Shown here piece after piece: positions 53,123 to 62,055 of a stretch of 64,000 nucleotides of DNA. Every line of letters starts with the position of its first letter. Positions within the stretch are counted from its first letter, which is position 1. Origin of the DNA: Streptomyces sp. MRC013 (GTDB lineage: Bacteria > Actinomycetota > Actinomycetes > Streptomycetales > Streptomycetaceae); assembly GCF_023614235.1 (NCBI RefSeq), contig NZ_CP094264.1, forward strand, positions 2,542,001 through 2,606,000. Direction: 5' to 3'. The notes beneath the pieces are model-generated. The model was not told where the DNA came from, made no database searches, and saw only the letters and a program-made list of their open reading frames with translations. The position numbers and the translations under genes were made by a program.

Positions 53123-53607
53123 GTGAGCGGCCGGGTACGGCTGAAGGACGTCGAACACGCCGATCCGGAGGAGCCCTTCGCACAGGAGCACGATCCCGCG
53201 GCCGTACGGCGGTCGAAGTCCTCGCCGCGGGAGCGGGAAGCCTTCATGACCCACTGGGCGGCGCGGGCCCTCGGGGACCCCACCGTCCTCGTGCAGACCG
53301 TCACCGTCGACGGGGAGCCGGTGGGCAACGTGGTGGCGGGGCGGGGCGAAGGTCGTCGGCGCTTCATCGGGCACCGGCTCGGCAGGCGGTACCGGGGCCG
53401 CGGCATCGGTACGCGGGCACTGACGCTGCTCCTGGAGCGAGAGGGGACCCGTCCCCCGCACGCCGATCCCTTCACCGGGAACACAGGTTCGGCGCGGCTG
53501 TCGGAGTGGGGCGGCTGTCGGAGCGGTACGGCTTCCGGCGCACCGGGACCGTCCGGTACGGCGAGCACGAGCACGTCATGCTGGCGCTCGCCGGCAACGC
53601 CCCCTGA
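53123..53607 (+). pseudogene. GNAT acetyltransferase disrupted by a 17-bp duplication
   Basis: Reads as a GNAT protein: VRLKDVEHADPEEPFAQEHD, AVRRSKSSPREREAFMTHWA, TVTVDGEPVGNVVAG and RRYRGRGIGTRALTLLLERE, where R-x-x-G-x-G is the acetyl-CoA loop. At 53494-53527 a 17-bp segment (GCGGCTGTCGGAG then TGGG or CGGT) is duplicated, which shifts the frame; after it the family C-terminus ERYGFRRTGTVRYGEHEHVM continues in another frame to a stop at 53607. Not a homopolymer error, so probably a true loss-of-function mutation. The start is GTG 53123. Confidence 0.75.
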
Positions 53608-53619
53608 GCCCACCGCCCA

Positions 53620-53649
53620 CCCCGGCCCCGGCCCCGGCCCCGGCCCCGG
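53620..53649. repeat. CCCCGG hexamer repeated five times
   Basis: Uninterrupted simple repeat just after the GNAT stop codon. Low-complexity GC sequence, no function assigned. Confidence 0.8.
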
Positions 53650-53776
53650 CCGGGCAACGCTCTTGCCGTGGAGCGGGCGGCCCCCGAAGGCCGACGGCCC
53701 CGCTCCCCGAGGCGACGGGGGTGCGAACGGCCGGATCCGGTTGCTGCGCTCCACCGCTGTACGGCCCGACAACGCC

Positions 53777-53804
53777 AGAGGCCCGGACTCTCGTCCGGGC
53801 CTCT
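53777..53804 (-). terminator. terminator downstream of tRNA-Arg
   Basis: Perfect 12-bp stem AGAGGCCCGGAC / GTCCGGGCCTCT with loop TCTC, ten bases beyond the tRNA 3' end on the minus strand. Confidence 0.75.
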
Positions 53805-53813
53805 GTCCTGCTG

Positions 53814-53886
53814 TGCACTCGGCAGGATTCGAACCTGCAACCTTCTGATCCGTAGTCAGATGCTCTATCCGTTAAGCTACGAGTGC
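53814..53886 (-). tRNA. tRNA-Arg (ACG)
   Basis: 73 nt without encoded CCA. Acceptor GCACTCG pairs with CGAGTGC; anticodon stem TCTGA/TCAGA encloses CTACGGA, anticodon ACG, whose A34 is the substrate of the TadA encoded at 43364-43900; T arm CAGGTTCGAATCCTG. Confidence 0.97.
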
Positions 53887-54053
53887 CTGCCGGTGATCTT
53901 TCTTACCGGCTTTCCTCCCGGGTTTTTCGGCCCGGTCGGCGTTGCGAGAACAACATTACATGACCTGCGCCGCGACGCGAAATCCATTAGGCGAACCCGC
54001 ATGGAACCGGACAAATCATCCAGCGGACCCGTCCGGAAGCGTCGGGGAACGGC

Positions 54054-54083
54054 GGAAGCCCCGGCCGTGGGGCCGGGGCTTCC
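54054..54083 (-). terminator. terminator downstream of tRNA-Ser(GCT)
   Basis: Perfect 13-bp stem GGAAGCCCCGGCC / GGCCGGGGCTTCC with a four-base loop, directly after the tRNA 3' end on the minus strand. Confidence 0.75.
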
Positions 54084-54089
54084 GTGGTG

Positions 54090-54180
54090 CGGAGGCGGAG
54101 GGATTTGAACCCTCGATGGGCTTTAAGGCCCAAACCGCATTAGCAGTGCGGCGCCATAGACCGGACTAGGCGACGCCTCC
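54090..54180 (-). tRNA. tRNA-Ser (GCT)
   Basis: 91 nt without CCA. Acceptor GGAGGCG/CGCCTCC, anticodon stem CCGCA/TGCGG around CTGCTAA (anticodon GCT), long variable arm with TTTGGGCC..., T loop GGTTCAAAT. Confidence 0.97.
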
Positions 54181-54385
54181 AGCGCACCCGCTCGCGCGTG
54201 TGGTGCGTGCAGATGATGACACAGCACGGGGCCGCGCCACCAATCGCCGTCCACGGTACTAGGCGTCGGGGCCGCAGGGCAAAGGCCCACCGTCGCGCAA
54301 CGCTGCGCCCGGTGCGGCGTTAGAGGGGGTGGGGGAGCCGGCCACGCCGGCCTCCCGCACGGTTCCCGAACCCCTGGAGTGCACC

Positions 54386-54841
54386 ATGCTGCGCCGTCTC
54401 GTCCTGACCTCCGCCGCCTCCGTCGTCGCCCTCGGCGTCGCCTCGCCCCTCGCCGCGGCCGCACCGCTGCCGCCGCTGCCGCTGTTGCCCCCGCTGCTCT
54501 CCTCCCCCGACTCGCTGACGATCACCGTGGAGCGGTCCGGCAACCCGGCGGCCGACGGGACGTTCCGGCTGGAGTGCGACGGCGACCAGGGCGGCGGCAC
54601 CCACCCGCGGGCCGACCGGGCCTGCGCGCGGCTGGAGGCGCTGTCCGCGAACGGCCGGGACCCGTTCGCGCCCGTCCCCCAGGACCGGATGTGCACCCAG
54701 CAGCACGGCGGCCCGGCCACCGCCCGCATCACCGGCACCTGGCACGGCCGGAAGGTCGACGCCCGCTTCGCCCGGACGAACGGCTGCGAGATCGCCCGTT
54801 GGGAGAATCTCCAGCCCGTCCTCCCGATGGCGCGGTCGTAA
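54386..54841 (+). CDS. secreted subtilisin-inhibitor-like (SSI family) protein with Gln at P1
   Basis: Exported inhibitor-type protein of 151 aa. Signal peptide MLRRLVLTSAASVVALGVAS ending near Ala 27, then a Pro/Leu linker. The mature domain has the four Cys of SSI proteins (LECDG, RACAR, RMCTQ, NGCEI) and the family blocks LTITVERSGN, TGTWHGRKVDARFARTNGCE. The reactive bond is in MCTQ-QHGGP: P1 is Gln where classical SSI has Met or Lys, so inhibition of trypsin or subtilisin is doubtful and the target may be another protease or a transglutaminase-like partner. GGAG six bases before ATG 54386. Confidence 0.87.
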   Translation: MLRRLVLTSAASVVALGVASPLAAAAPLPPLPLLPPLLSSPDSLTITVERSGNPAADGTFRLECDGDQGGGTHPRADRACARLEALSANGRDPFAPVPQDRMCTQQHGGPATARITGTWHGRKVDARFARTNGCEIARWENLQPVLPMARS

Positions 54842-54998
54842 CGCGGCGCCGCGCTCACCAGCGGTTACGGGCCGGGGACACACGGCACGCGCACACAACC
54901 CGGCGCAGAGCCGCCCCTCGTCCGCCGCCCCGTGTACACCCCCAACCCTTAGACTCCTTTCCGTAAGCGGCAGTAGGTCAGTGGGAGGAAGCGTCGTC

Positions 54999-57900
54999 GT
55001 GAGCAGCAGGCCATCCCGAGGCGCTGCTCGCCTCGCAGCCATACTCGACGCCCTGCCCGACGGGCTCGTCCTCGTCAACACCAACGGCACGGTCGTCAAC
55101 GCCAACACCATCGCGCTCGAGATGTTCGAGACGCCCGGTACGGCGCTGGTGGGGCGCGGTCTGCTGGACCTGCTGCCCTCGTTCGACTCGCGCCTCATCC
55201 CCGGCTCCATGCGGCGCCCCGAGGCCGTGGACCGGCTGGGCCGGACGAAGCCGACCCGCATGGTGGCGCGGCGGACGGACGGGGACGAGTTCCCCGTCGA
55301 GGTCACCAGCGCCGGCCTGGAGGACGGCCGCGAGGCGTACGACTCGTACGGCCCCAGCTCGTACAGCGGCGACGAGCTGTTGATGATCGTCGTCCGCGAC
55401 CTCTCCGGGACCATCGACACCGAGGCCGAGCTGGCCCGTTCGCGACGCCAGACCGAGATGATCCTGCGCGCCGCCTCCGAGGGCGTCGTCGGCACGGACA
55501 CGGAGGGGCGCATCGTCCTGGTCAACCCCGCCGCCGCCCAGATCCTGGGCTGGCGGGCCAGTGACCTGGGCGGCAGGGAGCTCCACCCGCTGATGCTGCA
55601 CTCGCGCGCTGACGGCGAGCCCTTCCCCTACGACGAGTCGCCGCTCGCCGACACGCTGCGCTCGGGACGGAAGCACCGCGTCCGGGGACAGGTCGTCTGG
55701 GCGAAGAACGGCTCCGCCGTTCCGGTGGACCTGACGACCGCACCCGTGAGGGACGGGGACCAGCTCGTCGGTGCCGTCATGACGTTCGCGGACCGGCGGC
55801 CGTACGAGCAGCTCGCCGAGGAGCACGCCGGCCGGATCGCCGCGCTCGAGGAGGAGCACGCCGCGAAGGCCGCCGAGACCGCCGAGAAGCACGAGGCGGA
55901 GATCGCCGCGTACGAGGAGCGGCTCGCCGACGCCGGGAAGAGGTGCGCGTCGCTCGCCGGGCGGCACGCCCAGCTGACCGCCGTCCTGGGCGAGTCGCTG
56001 CGCGGGCCGCTGGAGGAGCTGCGCCGCGAGCTGGGCACGCTCGCCTCGGACCCCGGCGGGCAGCTGTGGCCCGAGGCCAACCAGATCCTCCACCACCTGG
56101 CCGCCGGATACGCCCGGATGACGACCCTGGTCGACAACGTCCTCGGTTTCCAGCGGCTGGACGTCGGCGAGGAGGAGCTGCGCAAGGAGCCCGCGCTGCT
56201 CGACGCGGTCGTGGCGAGCGGCATCGACGGCGCGGTCGAGCTGATCGGCCCGGGGCGGGTGCAGTTCGCGGTGCACGCGCCGCCGATCGAGGCGGAGATC
56301 GACGGCGCGCGCCTGGCGACCGCCCTGGCGCACCTGGTCGCCGACGTCGCGGGCGTCGACTCCACGGGCAAGGCGCGCGTCGTGGCGGACGGCGGTTACG
56401 CCGACTCGACGATCGTGGTGGCCGCGGCGCAGCGCGGTGAGGTCGTGCGGATCGAGGTGCGCGGGCCGTACGCGGGCGGCGACCCGGTGCACGAGCCGAT
56501 CGTGCGCGGGATCGTACGCGCGCACGGCGGCGTCCTGCAGACGCACGAAGTACCCGGTGCGGGCGGCAGCGCGTACGTCCTGGAGGTGCCGCTGGGAGCG
56601 GGCAGGGGGGCCGACGCCCCGGCCGCTCCCGAGGGGGACGACGGGGTCGCCGCCGGGTCCGGGGCCGAGCCGGCCACGGGCGGCGCGGGCGTGGTGGTGC
56701 TGCCCGCCCAGCAGTCGGGTCCGGGACAGGGCTCCGCTCCGGGCCCCGACCCCCGTCCCGGTGACGCCACCGCGGGAAGCGGGCGCCGGCGGGCGCGGCG
56801 CGCCTCGACGGACGCGTTCCTCGACAGCCCGGTACGCGCGGAGGACCCCGTGGCGGCCCCGCCGACCGGTCGGCGCCGTGCCGCGTCCCCGGAGGACGCG
56901 GCGGGGGAGCGGCCGCCCGCGCCGGGGACGGGAGGTCCCGAACCGACCGGGCGCCGCCGCGGGCGGCCCAGTGCGGCCGAGGCCGTGCCGGCGGAGGGTT
57001 CCGTCGTGATGGCCTCCGAGTCGGCGCAGGCCCGTCCGGTGGCGCTGGGAAGCACCGTCCCGCCGCAGGGCGTCGCCCCCGCGGGTGACGCCCTGCCGGC
57101 GCTGCCACCCGCTCCGGTGTCTGGGCAGGCACCCACGGGGCGCCGTGCGCGCCGGGCGCTCGCGGTGGGCCAGGGCCGCACCGGGGCGGCCGGCGAGGGC
57201 GCGGGGCGGCCGGCCTTCGCCCTGCCGCCGGCGGAGGCGGACCGCTCCCCCGCCCCGCCCTCCCCGGTCGGCCGGGGTGCGCGACCGGTCGCGCGGGTCG
57301 AGGAAGGCCGTCACGACGCCGTGCACGCGGTACCGGGCGCCGACCACACCCCGCCCCAGCCCCACCCCCTTCCGATCCTTCCGGACGCGCCGGTCCCGCC
57401 CGGTACGTCGGTCCCGCCCGGTGTGCCTGGCGCGGTCCCGCCACCGGGTGCGCCCGGCGCCGTCCCGCCCTCGGGTGCGCCCGGCACCCGGACGGGCCCC
57501 GGCGCCCCCGTGCCGCCCGGCACCACCGCGCCCCGGAGCGCACCCGTCCCCCCGGGTCCGTCCGGTGCGCTCGTGCCGTCCGACGTGCCCGTACCGCCTG
57601 CCACCCCGGCTCCCGACGGCGCCCCCGTGCCGCCGCCCGCCGCGGACGGTCCGCCGCCCGCCGCCGGCACGCCCGCCGACGCGGCCGGTTCCACGCAGGG
57701 CCGGGCGTTCAACGTCCGTACCCTGGGCCAGGGCGCGCCGTTCGCGCAGACGAACGGCGCGGCGCAGCACCAGACGCCCGCCCAGGGCACCGGCAGCGGT
57801 TCCGGGCGCCGCCGCAGGCTGGCCGCGCCCCCGGAGACCGGCCCGCGGCCCGCGCCCGACGCGGCGTCCGCCGCCGCACCCGCGGCCGGGGGCCCCACCC

Positions 57901-58805
57901 CGGCACCGCACGCCGCGCCCCCCGCCCACCAACGCCTCGCCGCGCCCGCCGCCGAGGGACGCGCCTACGAGATAGGGGCACCCGACGAGGGCGCGGACGA
58001 GGGTCCCGAGCCGCTGGACGGACCGGGCGGCGCCGTGGAGGTCGCCAACGAGCCGCAGCCGCAGCCCGTCGACGACGAGCTGCCACCCGAACCGCTGGAC
58101 AACCCCCGACGCCTCCTCGTCTGGCCGGCGCCGGACGTCGTCACCCAGCAGGCGCTGACCGATCGTGGTTACCGACCGGTGATCGTGCACTCCCGCGAGG
58201 AGGTCGACGCGCAGATCGCGGCGTTCCCGGCGGCCCTGTTCGTGGACCCCCTGACCGGGCCCATCACGCGTACCGCCCTGCAGTCGCTGCGTCAGGCCGC
58301 GGTCGCCGCCGGGGTGCCGGTGCTGCTGGCGGCCGGCCTCGGCCAGGCCACCCGTGAGGCCGCCTACGGTGCCGACCCCGCCGTACTCCTCAAGGCGCTG
58401 GCGCCGCGCGACAGCGAGCAGCACCCGTCGCGGGTCCTGCTGATCGAGGAGCACGACGAGATCGCGCACGCGCTGACGGCCGCCCTGGAACGGCGCGGCA
58501 TGCAGGTGCAGCGGGCGGCGGTGGACGGCGAGGCGGTCGCGCTCGCCACACGGCTGCCGCCGAACCTCGTCGTCATGGACCTGATGCAGGTGCGGCGCCG
58601 CCGGGCGGGGATCATCGACTGGCTGCGCGCCAACGGCCACCTGAACCGCACACCGCTCGTCGTCTACACCTCGGCGGGCCTCGACGAGGCGGACCTTCCG
58701 CGGCTGGCGTCGGGCGAGACGGTGCTGTTCCTGGCGGAGCGGTCCACCAACCCCGAGGTGCAGTCGCGGATCGTCGACCTGCTCGCGAAGATCGGCACCA
58801 ACTGA
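54999..58805 (+). CDS. giant PAS / histidine-kinase-like / receiver protein with degenerate catalytic motifs
   Basis: Hybrid sensor-like protein of 1,268 aa. Two PAS domains (about 10-120, LAAILDALPDGLVLVNTNG; and 145-265, ILRAASEGVVGTDTEGRIVL), a coiled coil (275-325), a dimerisation-like segment where the H-box is GESLRGPLEELRREL (near 331) and lacks the phospho-His, and an ATPase-like domain (about 410-530) without recognisable N-box Asn or DxGxG. Then a 450-residue Pro/Ala/Gly-rich linker with several GRRRR patches, and two receiver-like domains; the last has the acceptor-type Asp in VVMDLMQV but FLAERS where the conserved Lys should be. GTG 54999 has GGGAGGAAG upstream. Probably a signalling scaffold or pseudokinase rather than an active kinase. 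Confidence 0.85.
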   Translation: MSSRPSRGAARLAAILDALPDGLVLVNTNGTVVNANTIALEMFETPGTALVGRGLLDLLPSFDSRLIPGSMRRPEAVDRLGRTKPTRMVARRTDGDEFPVEVTSAGLEDGREAYDSYGPSSYSGDELLMIVVRDLSGTIDTEAELARSRRQTEMILRAASEGVVGTDTEGRIVLVNPAAAQILGWRASDLGGRELHPLMLHSRADGEPFPYDESPLADTLRSGRKHRVRGQVVWAKNGSAVPVDLTTAPVRDGDQLVGAVMTFADRRPYEQLAEEHAGRIAALEEEHAAKAAETAEKHEAEIAAYEERLADAGKRCASLAGRHAQLTAVLGESLRGPLEELRRELGTLASDPGGQLWPEANQILHHLAAGYARMTTLVDNVLGFQRLDVGEEELRKEPALLDAVVASGIDGAVELIGPGRVQFAVHAPPIEAEIDGARLATALAHLVADVAGVDSTGKARVVADGGYADSTIVVAAAQRGEVVRIEVRGPYAGGDPVHEPIVRGIVRAHGGVLQTHEVPGAGGSAYVLEVPLGAGRGADAPAAPEGDDGVAAGSGAEPATGGAGVVVLPAQQSGPGQGSAPGPDPRPGDATAGSGRRRARRASTDAFLDSPVRAEDPVAAPPTGRRRAASPEDAAGERPPAPGTGGPEPTGRRRGRPSAAEAVPAEGSVVMASESAQARPVALGSTVPPQGVAPAGDALPALPPAPVSGQAPTGRRARRALAVGQGRTGAAGEGAGRPAFALPPAEADRSPAPPSPVGRGARPVARVEEGRHDAVHAVPGADHTPPQPHPLPILPDAPVPPGTSVPPGVPGAVPPPGAPGAVPPSGAPGTRTGPGAPVPPGTTAPRSAPVPPGPSGALVPSDVPVPPATPAPDGAPVPPPAADGPPPAAGTPADAAGSTQGRAFNVRTLGQGAPFAQTNGAAQHQTPAQGTGSGSGRRRRLAAPPETGPRPAPDAASAAAPAAGGPTPAPHAAPPAHQRLAAPAAEGRAYEIGAPDEGADEGPEPLDGPGGAVEVANEPQPQPVDDELPPEPLDNPRRLLVWPAPDVVTQQALTDRGYRPVIVHSREEVDAQIAAFPAALFVDPLTGPITRTALQSLRQAAVAAGVPVLLAAGLGQATREAAYGADPAVLLKALAPRDSEQHPSRVLLIEEHDEIAHALTAALERRGMQVQRAAVDGEAVALATRLPPNLVVMDLMQVRRRRAGIIDWLRANGHLNRTPLVVYTSAGLDEADLPRLASGETVLFLAERSTNPEVQSRIVDLLAKIGTN

Positions 58806-58860
58806 CGCGGTGAGGGGGCGGTTCCCGTCCGCCCCCTCATCCGCGTACCCGAAGGGCCGG

Positions 58861-60511
58861 TCAGAGCCGGGTGACCTCCAGCTCGCCGGCCGCGTACTGC
58901 CTGCGGATCACCTTCTTGTCGAACTTTCCGACGCTCGTCTTCGGTACCGCGGGGACGACCGCCCAGCGCTCCGGCAGCTGCCACCCGGCGATGCCCGACT
59001 CCGCGAGGAACGCGCGCAGCGCCTGGTAGCCAGGGGACGTGCCGTCCCTGAGGACGACCGTCGCGAGCGGGCGCTCGCCCCACCGCTCGTCCGGAACGGC
59101 CACGACGGCGGCCTCGGCGACGTCCGGGTGTCCCATCAGGGCGTTCTCCAGCTCGACCGAGGAGATCCATTCGCCCCCCGACTTGATGACGTCCTTCGCA
59201 CGGTCCGTGAGGGTGAGGTAGCCGTCGGGGCTGATGACGCCGACGTCGCCGGTCCTCAGCCAGCCGTCCCCGCTGAACTTGTCCTCGGGGCGCAGCGGCT
59301 CGCCCGCCGCGCCGCCGTAGTAGGCGCCCGCGATCCACGGGCCGCGGACCTCCAGCTCACCGGCCGACTCGCCGTCCCAGGGCAGCACCTCACCGGCCGG
59401 ACCGACCAGCCGCGCCTCGACACCGGCCGGGAAGCGGCCCTGGGTGACGCGGTACGGCCACTCCTCCTCGTCGGACAGACCGGCCGGCGGGAGCGCCATG
59501 GTGCCCAGCGGTGAGGTCTCCGTCATGCCCCACGCGTGGCAGAGGCGGACGCCCAGTTCGTCGTACGCCTCCATGAGGGAGGGCGGGCAGGCGGCACCGC
59601 CGATGGTGACGTCGGCCATGGAGGAGAGGAGGTCGGGGGCGGGCGGTCACCTCGGCGAGGAGGCCCTGCCAGATGGTGGGGACGGCGGCGGCGTGCGTGG
59701 GCCGCTCCCTCTCGATCATCTCGGCGAGCGGAGCGGGCTGGAGGAAGCGGTCCGGCATCAGCATGTTCGCCCCGCTCATGAAGGCGGCGTGCGGTAGGCC
59801 CCAGGCGTTCACGTGGAACTGCGGTACGACGACGAGAGTCGTGTCGCGGTCGGTGAGCCCCATCGAGTCGGACATGTTCACCTGCATGGAGTGCAGGTAG
59901 ACGGAGCGGTGGGAGTAGACGACGCCCTTGGGGTCCCCGGTGGTGCCGGAGGTGTAGCACATGGCCGCTGCCTGGCGTTCGTCCAGCTCGGGCCAGTCGA
60001 AGGTGTCCGGCCGGCCCGCCGTCAGCTCCTCGTAGTCGTGGACCTGCGCAATCGATTCGTCCAGGACGGAGCGGTCGCCGGACCCGGAGACGACGACGTG
60101 CTCGACCGTCGGCAGGTGCGGCAGGAGCGGTGCGAGGAGGGGGAGGAGGGAGCCGTCGACCAGGACCACCCGGTCCGCGGCGTGGTTGACGATCCAGATC
60201 AGCTGCTCGGCCGGCAGGCGCAGGTTGAGCGTGTGCAGGACCGCGCCCATGGAGGGGACCGCCAGGTACGCCTCGACATGCTCGGCGTTGTTCCACATGA
60301 GGGTCGCCACCCGGTCGTCGCCGGTGACACCGAGTTCGTCGCGCAGGGCGCCGGCCAGCCGCGTGGCCCGGACGCCGGTTTCGGCGAAGCTGCGGCGGCG
60401 CGGCTCCGGTCCTCCGGTCCAGGTGGTGATCTGCGACTTTCCGTGGATCTTCATCCCGTGGTGGAGGAGGCGGGTGATGGTCAGCGGTACGTCCTGCATG
60501 GTGCTCAGCAC
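58861..60511 (-). CDS. long-chain acyl-CoA ligase / AMP-binding enzyme (one frameshift)
   Basis: About 549 aa after removing one base from the G5 run at 59635-59639, which joins LLAEVTARP to [21 protein letters not shown] loop [16 protein letters not shown] near residue 190, A5 motif [19 protein letters not shown] with the ribose-binding Asp, and the C-terminal catalytic Lys region [13 protein letters not shown]. Family members activate medium- to long-chain fatty acids to acyl-CoA through an acyl-AMP. GTG 60511 has GGAGG upstream (ATG 60499 is an alternative). Stands alone between the pseudokinase gene and a parS-containing intergenic region. Confidence 0.9.
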
Positions 60512-60603
60512 GGCGTCCTCCCGGTGTGCGCTCGCTACGCGGCGGTGTGGTCTGGAGATTCTGCGCGCATACCAGGCGGTATGTCACTACCCAGAGGCCT
60601 GCG

Positions 60604-60617
60604 GTTTCACGTGGAAT
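60604..60617. promoter_or_regulatory. degenerate parS-like site
   Basis: GTTTCACGTGGAAT differs from the parS consensus at two positions and lies seven bases before a perfect copy, suggesting a tandem ParB-binding region. Confidence 0.55.
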
Positions 60618-60623
60618 CCCGAC

Positions 60624-60637
60624 GTTTCACGTGAAAC
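60624..60637. promoter_or_regulatory. parS site between acyl-CoA ligase and SigE-family genes
   Basis: Perfect GTTTCACGTGAAAC, identical to the site in cobIJ 27.8 kb away. Intergenic. ParB nucleation site; supports location near the chromosomal origin. Confidence 0.88.
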
Positions 60638-60708
60638 ACCGCTCGTGGGCGTCCCCTGCGGGCCGTGCCCGCCCGGACGCGACCCCCGGGTGCGGCGCGC
60701 CGTCCGTC

Positions 60709-61254
60709 TCACCGCACCGGTGCGAGGTTCGAATCCTCCCGGAGTTTGCCGAGCGCGCGGGAGACGGCGCTCTTGACCGTGCCCACGGAAACCCCGAGCA
60801 CCGCCGCCGTCTGCGCCTCGCTGAGATCCTCGTAGTACCGGAGGACGACCATGGCGCGCTGCCGGTCGGGAAGCCGCAGGACCGCGCGCCACATCGTGTC
60901 GTGCAGAGCCTGCCGCTCGGCCGGGTCGGACTCCGGCACGCCGTGCGGCTCGGGCAGCTCGTCGCACGCGAACTCGTCCACCTTGCGCTTGCGCCACTGC
61001 GAGGTGCGCGTGTTGATGAGGGCGCGGCGTACGTAGCCGTCGAGAGCACGGTGGTCCTCGATGCGCTCCCAGGCCATGTACGTCTTGGTGAGGGCTGTCT
61101 GCAGCAGGTCCTCGGCATCACTCGGGTTGGCGGTGAGCGAGCGGGCGGTGCGCAGCAGGAGGGGCCCCCGGGCCCGCACGTACGAGGAGAAGGACGGGTA
61201 CGCGGTGGCGGCCGTGCGGGCTCCGGTGCAGACGGGGCCAGTAGTCGCGGTCAT
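60709..61254 (-). CDS. SigE-family ECF RNA polymerase sigma factor
   Basis: 181-aa sigma factor of the actinobacterial SigE70 family: region 2 FSSYVRARGPLLLRTARSLT, NPSDAEDLLQTALTKTYMAWERIED; region 4 RLPDRQRAMVVLRYYEDLSE, AAVLGVSVGTVKSAVSRALGKLRED. No membrane anti-sigma gene is adjacent, which is common for this group. Could be linked to differentiation or envelope stress; targets unknown. Upstream region contains no obvious autoregulatory promoter. Confidence 0.9.
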   Translation of the reverse strand: MTATTGPVCTGARTAATAYPSFSSYVRARGPLLLRTARSLTANPSDAEDLLQTALTKTYMAWERIEDHRALDGYVRRALINTRTSQWRKRKVDEFACDELPEPHGVPESDPAERQALHDTMWRAVLRLPDRQRAMVVLRYYEDLSEAQTAAVLGVSVGTVKSAVSRALGKLREDSNLAPVR

Positions 61255-61434
61255 GCGACCACGCTAGGAGCGGGCGCCCGCCCGGGGATCGCCCCCAGGT
61301 CCCGAAACGTCGTCCCCCTCAGGTCGTAGGGGCGGTGCAGGCTCCACCTCCTGCAGACGGAGGAAACGGCCACCAGGTCAGGGTTCCGCGGCCGGGGACG
61401 ACGCGCGGCCCGCACGCCGACGCCTTCCGCGCCG

Positions 61435-61705
61435 GTGCGCAGGCACCCTGTCCTCTCCCTCAACACCGGCCCTGGAGGCAGCTACGCGCGCCTGGCCGAG
61501 CTGGGGGCGGCCCGTCGCCTCCGCCGAAGAACTGCGGGTCCGGGCGCCGGGCGAGGAGGAACGGTCGGCCCTGAACCTGGCCGCAGGCACACCCGTACTG
61601 AAGATCTGCCGCACCGCACTCACCGAGGGCGAACGCCTCGTGGAGGTCCACCAGATGCCTCAGGACGCCGGTTCACGCGCGCTCGAATGCCGCCTGCGCA
61701 GCTGA
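61435..61705 (+). pseudogene. remnant of a GntR (UTRA-domain) regulator
   Basis: Only the ligand-binding end remains: LSLNTGPGGSYARLAELG, then in the next frame RPVASAEELRVRAPGEEERS, ALNLAAGTPVLKICRTALTE, GERLVEVHQM, matching the UTRA domain of HutC-type GntR regulators. The DNA-binding domain is missing and a frameshift lies near 61507. Likely a decayed gene. Confidence 0.6.
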
Positions 61706-62055
61706 GCTGTTACGGCTTCCTCCACCTCATGGATCCCTCTTCCTCATCAAGGCACCCGCCGCGCGCACAGCGCGGCCCGTCGTCCGGGCCTGCACTCCCT
61801 CCCCCGCCCCGCCCCGCTCCAGCCCGGCCGTCGGCCGCACGCCTGACAGCTCGGGTTGATGGGTGGCGAGCCCCCTCTGTGACTGGGGCGGTCGGCTCCA
61901 CGGCTTCAAGCAGCCGCTTGGGGACGGGTCTCGAGATCATGGCCCCGACACCGTGCTTCACCGGGCAGGCCCACGGACTGCCCGGCGCGCCGGAAGCTCG
62001 CGGGGCCGTGATCACTCGCCCCAAAGCAACTCCAGCCCGAAGCCGTTCCGTCGGC
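61706..62055. other. 350-bp region without a supported gene
   Basis: Convergent gap between the GntR remnant and a small leftward membrane-protein gene. Less GC-rich than most of the window and without codon bias in any frame. Nothing recognised. Confidence 0.4.

Noticed and set aside
53620..53649. CCCCGG hexamer repeats as a regulatory element
   Set aside because: Simple GC repeat in a non-coding gap, no symmetry or position that suggests binding.
54978..58640. 1,220-codon minus-strand open frame
   Set aside because: Antisense to the PAS/pseudokinase gene; Gly/Arg/Val-rich shadow without motifs.
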